Below, in pieces: positions 23,846 through 31,084 of a stretch of 35,451 nt of DNA. A model generated the notes under the pieces. It made no database searches. It saw nothing but the letters and a program-made list of their open reading frames with translations, and was not told the origin of the DNA. This stretch comes from Chloroflexota bacterium. Its GTDB lineage: Bacteria > Chloroflexota > Anaerolineae > B4-G1. Numbering within the stretch: position 1 is the first letter of the stretch; each line of letters begins with the position of its first letter. The position numbers were made by a program, and so were the translations under genes. Where the stretch lies: contig JAAEPW010000617.1 of the NCBI GenBank assembly GCA_024232355.1, forward strand, positions 1 through 35,451, read 5' to 3'.

Positions 23846-24913
23846 ATGAAGGCAGTTATTGAGGCAATGACGACTCTGTTGGAGGACGATAGCGTCGTCG
23901 AGATCATGGTAGATGGACCGGATCAGGTCTATATCGAACGAAATGGACAGTTGGAGGATGTCGACGTCCACTTTGCCAATGAGCGGCAAGTGATCGACTG
24001 GGCCAATGGCTTGCTGGTCTCGCACGGATGGGAACCAGTAGGAGAAGGGCGGTTGTGGGCAGAGGGCCGGCTGCACAACAAAAGCCGTATACTGGCCGTT
24101 ATCCCTCCGGTGGCGGTGAGCGGGCCCAGTGTAGTCATCCGAAAATCCCACAGCGGACCACTGACATTCGAACAATTGTTCAGCTATGGCAGTGTCAGCC
24201 CGACCATTGTGGACTTTATAAAGACCGTGATGCAGGCCCGGCTGAACGTGATCGTCGCCGGGGGCACAGCCAGCGGCAAGACGACGTTGACCAACATGAT
24301 CGTAGAGCTGGCACCAGCAGGAGAACGGCTGATTGCCGTCGAGCAGGTCAACGAGCTGCGCCTGCGAAACGAGCGCGTGATCTACCTAGAGGCCCAAGCG
24401 GCCAAAGCGAGTGGCGCGAGCGCGGTGGATGTGAGCGAATTGCTCCAGGTAGCTGCCCGCATGCGCCCTGACCGGATCATCGTCGGCGAGTTGATGGGGG
24501 ACGAAGTGCTCCAAGTGCTGCGCCTGATGAACACGGGCCTCGATGGCATGATGGCGACGATCCACGCCAACAGCCCACGCGACGTGCTGGCTCGGCTGGA
24601 GAAAATGGCGACGATGTCTGAACCTAGCCTGACGTTGCCCGTCATCCGGGCCGAGATGGCGGCGGCCATAGATTTGATCGTTCAGATTGGCCGATTGGAT
24701 GACGGCTCCCGCAAGGTCTTGTCAATCGTAGAGGTACGGGATCTCAAAGGAGACAACGTTGTGCTGGAGGAGCTTTTCGCTTGGGAAAAGACTGGCGTTG
24801 GGGCAGACGGTCGCTTCACGGGTATCTTTAAGGCGACGGGTGCAACACCGTCGTTTGCACCCACGTTGGCGACGATGGGATTGACCTTCCCGGAAGGCAC
24901 GTTCGAGCCATAA
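23846..24913 (+). CDS. CpaF/TadA-type secretion ATPase (orphan)
   Basis: This 355-residue protein starts at ATG 23846, seven bases after GGAGG. An N-terminal domain (1-110) precedes the RecA-like ATPase: Walker [10 protein letters not shown] (139-147), Walker B region [11 protein letters not shown] (210-220), and the His box [12 protein letters not shown] around His240. Family members power Tad/Flp pilus assembly or type II/IV secretion at the inner membrane. The usual Asp-box (TIED.AEL) reads AVEQVNEL, so an acidic residue is lost, and the GEvRG motif reads GELMG. No pilin, TadB/C, secretin or prepilin peptidase genes are adjacent. Activity and partners are uncertain; it could serve a dispersed pilus system or be specialised. 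Confidence 0.88.
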   Translation: MKAVIEAMTTLLEDDSVVEIMVDGPDQVYIERNGQLEDVDVHFANERQVIDWANGLLVSHGWEPVGEGRLWAEGRLHNKSRILAVIPPVAVSGPSVVIRKSHSGPLTFEQLFSYGSVSPTIVDFIKTVMQARLNVIVAGGTASGKTTLTNMIVELAPAGERLIAVEQVNELRLRNERVIYLEAQAAKASGASAVDVSELLQVAARMRPDRIIVGELMGDEVLQVLRLMNTGLDGMMATIHANSPRDVLARLEKMATMSEPSLTLPVIRAEMAAAIDLIVQIGRLDDGSRKVLSIVEVRDLKGDNVVLEELFAWEKTGVGADGRFTGIFKATGATPSFAPTLATMGLTFPEGTFEP

Positions 24914-24936
24914 GCGTGATGCATGTTACATGGTTG

Positions 24937-25797
24937 TTATACGAGGCCGCGTTGTAAAGCCAACACCGCGGCCTCGGTGCGCGATGCGACGCCGAGTTTA
25001 CTCAATACATTACCCAGATGGAATTGAACGGTGCGGTCCGAGATGCCGAGCCGGGCGGCGATCTGTTTGTTCGTCAGCCCGGCGGCAACTCTGACCAACA
25101 CTTCTCGCTCGCGAGGGGTGAGCGGCTCGATCAGTGGATCACTCGGACCAGTAGAAACAGTTTCTTGCGGCACCAACGGCAAGTAGGCACGCACCTGGGT
25201 TCCTACACCAAGCACCGAGTTGATTTCCAACTGACCGCCCACTGCCGCAGATTGTTCGACCATTTCGGCCAACCCCCACCTTTCATCGACAGCCAATGCC
25301 TCCAACGGTTCCGGTGGTTGAAATCCATCACCATCGTCGGCGATGGTCAACCGCAAGCCATCTCGCTCTGACCGCAAGCTGAGACCCACCCGACCAGCCC
25401 CAGCATGTTGCCCGGCGTTGTGCAACGCTTCTTGGGCTATGCGATAGACGGCGAGCGTCAGATTGTGCGAGACGGTGGCGATGCGCTCTGGCAGATCAAG
25501 AGTGACAGCAAGCCCATAGCGTCGTTCCATCCGCAGCGACAGCATCTCCAGCGCAGGGCCAAGACCCAGATCATAAAGATCGCTGGGGTGCAGATCAGCC
25601 ACCAGATCGTAGAGATCTTCCAACGCGCGGGCAATCATCCCAGCCAGAGTGCGGGCCGCCTGCTGAGTCTGCACAGTGCCGTACGCATTGGCCTGCGCCA
25701 GGAGCAAGTTGAGCGATTGGCTTACCCCTTCATCTAGCAGACGTGCCAGGCGGCGGCGCTCTTTTTCTCGGACAGTAGTTGCAAAAGGCTTTTTCAT
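24937..25797 (-). CDS. HATPase-LuxR fusion regulator lacking phospho-acceptor His
   Basis: This 286-residue soluble protein has three parts. Residues 10-75 match the HisKA_3 dimerisation helix of NarL-type sensor kinases, but the acceptor motif (R-x-A-x-E-L-H-D) reads [12 protein letters not shown]: Asp22 replaces His and Glu23 replaces Asp. Residues 105-207 are a HATPase_c domain with N-box [10 protein letters not shown] (123-132) and DDGDGF (154-159). Residues 226-283 are a LuxR/GerE helix-turn-helix ([34 protein letters not shown]). There is no receiver domain. It therefore cannot use the normal His-Asp relay and may act as an ATP-gated one-component DNA-binding regulator. It follows the GT39-like gene by six bases with a weak ribosome site. 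Confidence 0.9.
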   Translation of the reverse strand: MKKPFATTVREKERRRLARLLDEGVSQSLNLLLAQANAYGTVQTQQAARTLAGMIARALEDLYDLVADLHPSDLYDLGLGPALEMLSLRMERRYGLAVTLDLPERIATVSHNLTLAVYRIAQEALHNAGQHAGAGRVGLSLRSERDGLRLTIADDGDGFQPPEPLEALAVDERWGLAEMVEQSAAVGGQLEINSVLGVGTQVRAYLPLVPQETVSTGPSDPLIEPLTPREREVLVRVAAGLTNKQIAARLGISDRTVQFHLGNVLSKLGVASRTEAAVLALQRGLV

Positions 25798-25803
25798 TCT
25801 CAG

Positions 25804-28080
25804 CTATTTAACTCGGACTGATTGCAGAACAATGACACGGTCGGGTTGCTCTATCCCCTGCTCATTCCAGACCGGCAAACGCTCCAAGCTGGGCCAGCGG
25901 TACATTCCAACTTGCAGTCGATACACCCCCAAGGGTAAATCGGATCCCAGCACGATGCGATGCACGTCTGGCACAACATCCCCCGGAAGCCACGCACTGG
26001 GAGGATACCGCCCACCCATCGGCGGTCCATCGTGTTGGGCGATGGGTTGGCCATTGGCATCGAGTAGATGAACAAACACAAAATAATCATCCTCCGGCGG
26101 CCGCTGCGCCTCCCAGTACAACTTGACGTCAAACTCGGTACCCGGCGATACACTGTCCACCGTTTTCAAGCCCAACAAAGTGATTTGATTTCCAAAATCA
26201 GCATTCACCGGTCTCATTCCATCCAGTGAACCTTGCCAGGGCACGACCACGTATCCCAAGGTGGCACTTTTGAAAGGAACTGTACCGTCATCCAGGTAGA
26301 TGGACAGAAAAATTTCCGAACTATGGGATGCTGCGGACACATCCAGGCGGTATGCACCGACTGGAATATCGTCCGGTGGCGTCAACACCAACTCCTCAGC
26401 GACCACCAGTCCTGTCCGCCACGAATCGGTCAGCACATTGCGAGCGGCGACCGCCCACTGCTGCGCCCAACTGGTGCCGTCGTTGGGCGACACGAGCCGC
26501 ACGACAGGCCGGAACGATCCACGAAAAGATAACGGCTGCGTCCATTGCGAAAAGAGGGTCACGTGGATTGCATCGCCAGGCCGAAACCGCTCTGGCTGGT
26601 ACTTGTACCCCACCCAGTATGCCCCGTCCGGCAATCGTACACTCAACGGATGCGCCGCCTGCTCTGCCCAATCAAACGCACGGAACCGCCGCCCCCATAC
26701 CGTGATAGGCGACGCGGCATCATAAGGCGACTCGAATACCGCCAATGGTACGTACTCATCCTGAAACCAACCCGTACGCATCAGCCGATCCCAGGCCAGG
26801 CTCTTGGAAGAGACACAATAATCGGGCGAATTCCCGGCCAGGAAATCCGGCAAAAAGACCAACTCGCTCCCTTCCTCACTCCACGCCAAAACAGAGCGAT
26901 CTGCCAGATACCCAATCTGCTCGGAACCCAAAACCACCGCTGTCGACTCACTGTAAACGGACAACCACTCTGCTGCCTGCTGCTCGAGTGCCTGATGGAC
27001 AACAGGCCTAAAGCGATACCGTTGGTAGAGTGACGATGCTTGCGCCAGACCCAGAAACGCCCCAGCGGCGAGGGCCACACTCACCGTCAGTGTCAAGCGG
27101 TCAAGGTGGCTGAGATAATGCTCAACGATCCATTGAGCGATCCAGTGAACGCCTACCCCGGTCAGAAACAACCCCATTGTAACCATCATTGCCATAGCCG
27201 TCAGGCTGCCACTCGAGACCGATGCCACTCCCCACGCCCCCCACAGCAACCCGATCCCCGATATTTTACGGGATGTACCAAGCAGTTCGATCACTCCACA
27301 CACAAGCAATGGCAGAAACAGCCAGTACAGTTCGCTCTCGTCCAAAAGTTGGCTGACGGCGCGCCCCCATTCGCTCAAGTCGAGATCGGCCTGGAGAATG
27401 GGGGCGGCGATTTGTTGCGTTATGACAAACACCCAAGCGATTGCGACGACCGTCAGAACCGCATAGAGCCATAATGGAATACGCCGTCTTTCGACCCACT
27501 GAACAGCCAACAACAACATTGCCAATGTGAGCGTGCTTAAATCGAGGCGAACGCACAACATCAATACCAATGCGACGTTGTGGATCCCCCAGCGCTTTTT
27601 CACGGATGCCGCGATGGCGATCCACGCCAGCGCCACAGTCCAGGGGATTTCGGTTCCCAGCGTCGATATGACCATTGGGTTGAAAGCGACCAACACCGCC
27701 GATACAACTGCAACCGTCGACCTGCCCATTGCCTGGCCAGTTACATAGAGGGCGATGGCGATCGCTCCCCATCCCAGTGCGCCCCCAATCAAGCTGGCCT
27801 GCGACAATGGAATTCCCAACCCAGCCAATAATGCCAACATCAACGTATAGAAAGGTGAGTCGAGCAGCGTTTGCCCTTTGGCCCAGTTGCCGGGTGCCAG
27901 GTCACGGGCGTGGCGAAACGTAGCGTACACGCTATCATCAAAATAAGCCCCCCAGGCTACCCCAATGATCAATGGGATCATCAGAAACGTTAACCAGAGC
28001 ACGACTTTTGAGCGCGATCCAATTTCTTTTTCTCCCGCTTTGACTGGTTGTTCTTGTAGAGGATAGGCAGTTTCGTTCAT
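25804..28080 (-). CDS. GT39-like polytopic membrane glycosyltransferase
   Basis: This 758-residue protein has about ten membrane helices between 27 and 355 and a large extracytoplasmic C-terminal half (360-758). The first loop carries FDDSVYATFRHARDLA with Asp48/Asp49, matching the acidic motif of GT-C enzymes (PMT/ArnT type) that use polyprenyl-phosphate sugars. The C-terminal half contains beta-sandwich-like segments (VFVHLLDANGQPIAQHDGPP, PLGVYRLQVGMY) often seen in Chloroflexota membrane glycosyltransferases. It probably glycosylates surface proteins or polymers outside the membrane. The start at 28080 lies 52 bases from the divergent CotH gene. The LuxR-HATPase regulator gene follows directly in the same transcript. 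Confidence 0.82.
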   Translation of the reverse strand: MNETAYPLQEQPVKAGEKEIGSRSKVVLWLTFLMIPLIIGVAWGAYFDDSVYATFRHARDLAPGNWAKGQTLLDSPFYTLMLALLAGLGIPLSQASLIGGALGWGAIAIALYVTGQAMGRSTVAVVSAVLVAFNPMVISTLGTEIPWTVALAWIAIAASVKKRWGIHNVALVLMLCVRLDLSTLTLAMLLLAVQWVERRRIPLWLYAVLTVVAIAWVFVITQQIAAPILQADLDLSEWGRAVSQLLDESELYWLFLPLLVCGVIELLGTSRKISGIGLLWGAWGVASVSSGSLTAMAMMVTMGLFLTGVGVHWIAQWIVEHYLSHLDRLTLTVSVALAAGAFLGLAQASSLYQRYRFRPVVHQALEQQAAEWLSVYSESTAVVLGSEQIGYLADRSVLAWSEEGSELVFLPDFLAGNSPDYCVSSKSLAWDRLMRTGWFQDEYVPLAVFESPYDAASPITVWGRRFRAFDWAEQAAHPLSVRLPDGAYWVGYKYQPERFRPGDAIHVTLFSQWTQPLSFRGSFRPVVRLVSPNDGTSWAQQWAVAARNVLTDSWRTGLVVAEELVLTPPDDIPVGAYRLDVSAASHSSEIFLSIYLDDGTVPFKSATLGYVVVPWQGSLDGMRPVNADFGNQITLLGLKTVDSVSPGTEFDVKLYWEAQRPPEDDYFVFVHLLDANGQPIAQHDGPPMGGRYPPSAWLPGDVVPDVHRIVLGSDLPLGVYRLQVGMYRWPSLERLPVWNEQGIEQPDRVIVLQSVRVK

Positions 28081-28092
28081 CGTTGACCTTAT

Positions 28093-28121
28093 TTGACAAG
28101 TTACTCAATCAAGTTTACACT
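28093..28121 (+). promoter_or_regulatory. Near-consensus promoter of the CotH gene
   Basis: TTGACA (28093-28098) and TACACT (28116-28121) are separated by 17 bases. Transcription should start near 28128, only about 14 bases before ATG 28142, so the mRNA has almost no leader and no ribosome site is visible. Confidence 0.65.
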
Positions 28122-28141
28122 ACATCGAACGATTGTGCAAG

Positions 28142-30499
28142 ATGTCTATGAAAACAGAGAGCAAACGGCCATATCTGTGGATCATCTGTTTCACGATTTT
28201 GGCCCTGACTATACCATATCTCATTGATACCCTCCCCCATCAGATCTCTGCCAAAGCTGGATCCGCGCTAGAGCCTACTTTTTCCATCCCCAGCGGCTAC
28301 TATGATCGTGACATTCAACTAGAGATCACATCCCCCAACCCCGTCGCCAACGCGATCTTTACCGTTGATGGCAGCTTGCCCTCATCCACCGTCGGAGAAA
28401 TCTACACCCAGCCCATTCACCTGCGCACAGAGATACCGGCCGTCACCGTCATTCGTGCGCGAACCGTCCTGCCTGGTGGCGAATTGGGACCGGTCGCCAG
28501 TGCGTCGTATTTCGTTGGCGTGCGGGCCAGGCTGCCGATGATGTCATTGATCGTGGAACCCGACGACCTGTGGAGCCTGGAACGCGGTATTTACGTCAAT
28601 CCCCACGAACGAGGAATCACGTGGGAACGGCCCGTAGACGTCACCTATGTGGATACAGATCGCCGCTTGGGATTCTGCGTTCCGGCGGGGGTGCGCATCC
28701 ACGGACGATGGAGCCGCCGTTTTGAGAAAAAATCACTGCGACTCTATTTTCGTCAAGAATACGGCACTTCTTTCGAACTGCGTGCAACCTCCGGTGGCCC
28801 GGCGATCTTGGCTTCCAAATCGCCCAGCGTCAATCGGCTCGAGTATCCCCTGTTTGCCAAAAGCCCGGTACAATCGTTCAAACGCCTGGTCTTGCACTCT
28901 GGCGGGCACGATTATGCAGTCCCTCCCCGGTGGAACTGGACGCTGATGCGCAATCGGCTGGCCGACGACCTGGCTCTACAACTCGGGGGATATGCCACGT
29001 ACAGCCAGCCCACTCTGCTATTTATCAACGGCGAGCCGTGGGGAATTTATTACATCCGCGAGCGGTTGGAAGATCGTTTCCTGGCGGATCACTATGGCAT
29101 TGAATCGGCTGATTTTTTGGAAGAGCCCGAGTGGTCTCCAAACACTCTCACGGGTGATGACGAGAATTGGAATCATCTTTTGCAATTCGTCGACACACAC
29201 GATCTGGCAGACCCGGCTAATTATGCATACGTGCAGAGTCAGGTGGACATTGCGAATTTCATCGATTACAATATTCTTCAAATCTATTCGGCAAACCTGG
29301 ACTGGCCCCATGCCAACGTGCACCAATTTCGCTCCCGTGTGCAGGGCGGGCGTTGGCGGTGGATATTTTGGGACAGTGACAACGCTTTTGGAGCCGAGCC
29401 AGAAGGCAGCGTTGATTTGAACATGATCCAATACGTATTAGATTATGTCCGCCCCGAAACCGGCGGGCGCGACACGCTCCTACTGCGCAAGTTACTGAAA
29501 AACCCGGCGTTTCGTCAGCAATTCCTCTCGCGCACCGCCGATCTACTCAATACTACACTTGCCCCCTCGTCGGTTGTTGCTCAGATTGACGCCATAGCTG
29601 CCGAACTCGGGCCAGATATGGCTTACGAAACGATGCGTTGGCCGCTAGGCTCAGTCGAATGGCAGACCAACGTACAAGAGATGCGTGATTTTGCCCGTGA
29701 CCGGCCCGGCTGGATCCGGCAGCACATTGTTGAAAGATTTGAGTTGAACGGCACGGCGCAACTGACTTTTAAAAAGCCAGCCGGCGGTTCTGGACACATC
29801 GCCGTTAACGGATTGCTCGTGCCAGATTTGCCGTGGCAAGGCACTTTTTTTCAGGGCTTGGTCATCCAAGTCTCCGCCGTACCCACGCCGGGCTATCGCT
29901 TTGCTGGCTGGGATCCGCCCGATCTGCCACAAACCCCAATCATTACTTTGACAGCCAACACAGCTATGACGATCACATCACGCTTTGAACCAATTGACCA
30001 CGATGCGGTTCATCCAGGTGACGTGATCCTGGTTGGATATCACACAAGTAACAACAGTCATCTCACAGACGACCAGTTCGAGTTACAAGTGACACGCCCC
30101 GGCGGCGTTGACCTGCGCGGTTGGCGCGTGACCGATAACGATAGCAAAACTGCAACCGACGAGGGATCCCTGATCTTTGCCGACATCCCGGCCTTTGCCC
30201 ACGTGCCCCGTGGCACGACTATCCTCATCGTCGCCACGCAGGCAAGTGACAATCACATCCCGCTAGATGATTTGGACACCTGGGATCGGCAAATGGTTCT
30301 TTACGAGGGCAACGGCAACCTGGATAACGACACCGATCCGGGGTTCAACCTGGGACCCACCGATAACCTCGTGCTCCTGGCCCCCGGCCCGACCAGGGCA
30401 TTCAGCGATGACCAAGGTATTGCGTTCGTCAGTCCAAACGACGCCGTCACACCAGGTTCCTTTGGTATTCTGACTGATGGCGTGCTACCTACTCACTAG
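28142..30499 (+). CDS. Surface CotH-kinase-family protein
   Basis: This protein of about 785 residues has an N-terminal membrane or signal helix (about 12-30). Order of domains: a chitobiase C-terminal-like beta domain (YYDRDIQLEITS), a CotH kinase domain at about 130-530, an InlB B-repeat-like module (HIAVNGLLVP, PTPGYRFAGW), and a lamin-tail-like domain at about 625-700. CotH motifs visible are FEKKSLRLYFRQEYG, FINGEPWGIYYIRERLEDRF and RWIFWDSDNAFG, where the Asp-x-Asp is the metal-binding pair. CotH kinases phosphorylate secreted or surface proteins; the target here is unknown. Starts at TTG 28133 or ATG 28148 are possible, none with a ribosome site. mobB follows nine bases after the stop. 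Confidence 0.88.
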   Translation: MSMKTESKRPYLWIICFTILALTIPYLIDTLPHQISAKAGSALEPTFSIPSGYYDRDIQLEITSPNPVANAIFTVDGSLPSSTVGEIYTQPIHLRTEIPAVTVIRARTVLPGGELGPVASASYFVGVRARLPMMSLIVEPDDLWSLERGIYVNPHERGITWERPVDVTYVDTDRRLGFCVPAGVRIHGRWSRRFEKKSLRLYFRQEYGTSFELRATSGGPAILASKSPSVNRLEYPLFAKSPVQSFKRLVLHSGGHDYAVPPRWNWTLMRNRLADDLALQLGGYATYSQPTLLFINGEPWGIYYIRERLEDRFLADHYGIESADFLEEPEWSPNTLTGDDENWNHLLQFVDTHDLADPANYAYVQSQVDIANFIDYNILQIYSANLDWPHANVHQFRSRVQGGRWRWIFWDSDNAFGAEPEGSVDLNMIQYVLDYVRPETGGRDTLLLRKLLKNPAFRQQFLSRTADLLNTTLAPSSVVAQIDAIAAELGPDMAYETMRWPLGSVEWQTNVQEMRDFARDRPGWIRQHIVERFELNGTAQLTFKKPAGGSGHIAVNGLLVPDLPWQGTFFQGLVIQVSAVPTPGYRFAGWDPPDLPQTPIITLTANTAMTITSRFEPIDHDAVHPGDVILVGYHTSNNSHLTDDQFELQVTRPGGVDLRGWRVTDNDSKTATDEGSLIFADIPAFAHVPRGTTILIVATQASDNHIPLDDLDTWDRQMVLYEGNGNLDNDTDPGFNLGPTDNLVLLAPGPTRAFSDDQGIAFVSPNDAVTPGSFGILTDGVLPTH

Positions 30500-30508
30500 G
30501 AGGAGCAG

Positions 30509-31009
30509 ATGAAAACTCCAATCGTCTCCATCATTGGCAAATCGGATAGCGGCAAGACTACACTGTTGGAAGGATTGATCGGCGAACTCAAGCGGCGTGG
30601 TTATCGAGTGGGAACGATTAAGCATGACGCCCACTCCTTTGAGGTTGACCATCCGGGGACCGACACTTGGCGTCATGCCCAGGCGGGCAGCGATCACGTC
30701 GTCATCTCCTCACCCCAGCGAGTGGCCTCTATCCGCCGAGTTGAGCAAGAACAACGGCTCGATGAGTTGGCAACTAGAATGACGGACGTGGACATCATCC
30801 TGACAGAAGGCTACCGGCGCGGCAACGCGCCCAAGATCGAGGTCTCACGGCGGGAGCGCAGCAGTACGTTGATGTGCCGATCCGACGAACTCTTGGCCGT
30901 GGCTAGCGACCAGCTTTTCGATCTGAACGTGCCCCAGTATGGCTTGAATGACTATGCAGGCCTGGCCGATCTGATCAAAGCACACTTTCTGATTACGAAC
31001 GTGGAATGA
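30509..31009 (+). CDS. mobB: Molybdopterin-guanine dinucleotide biosynthesis protein MobB
   Basis: This 166-residue P-loop protein is of normal length for the family. It has Walker A GKSDSGKTTL (10-19), the typical TIKHDAH and DHPGTDTWRHAQAGSDHV blocks, and ILTEGYRRGNAPKIEV. MobB is a GTP-binding accessory to MobA in attaching GMP to molybdopterin. A strong AGGAGGAG precedes the ATG. It lies nine bases after the CotH gene and converges on the subtilisin-like gene. Together with xdhC it indicates molybdoenzymes in this organism, although none is encoded here. Confidence 0.93.
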   Translation: MKTPIVSIIGKSDSGKTTLLEGLIGELKRRGYRVGTIKHDAHSFEVDHPGTDTWRHAQAGSDHVVISSPQRVASIRRVEQEQRLDELATRMTDVDIILTEGYRRGNAPKIEVSRRERSSTLMCRSDELLAVASDQLFDLNVPQYGLNDYAGLADLIKAHFLITNVE

Positions 31010-31026
31010 CGGTACGGAAATCAGTC

Positions 31027-31059
31027 AGAGCCGCCCTACGACGTGAACAGGGTGGCTCT
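31027..31059. terminator. GC-rich hairpin between convergent genes
   Basis: AGAGCCGCCCT (31027-31037) pairs with AGGGTGGCTCT (31049-31059) over 11 bp with one G-T pair and an 11-base loop. It lies between the ends of mobB (31009) and the subtilisin-like gene (31085), so it probably terminates both, although no U-tract is present. Confidence 0.55.
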
Positions 31060-31084
31060 CTCCATTGTTCAGCTTTATAATTTG

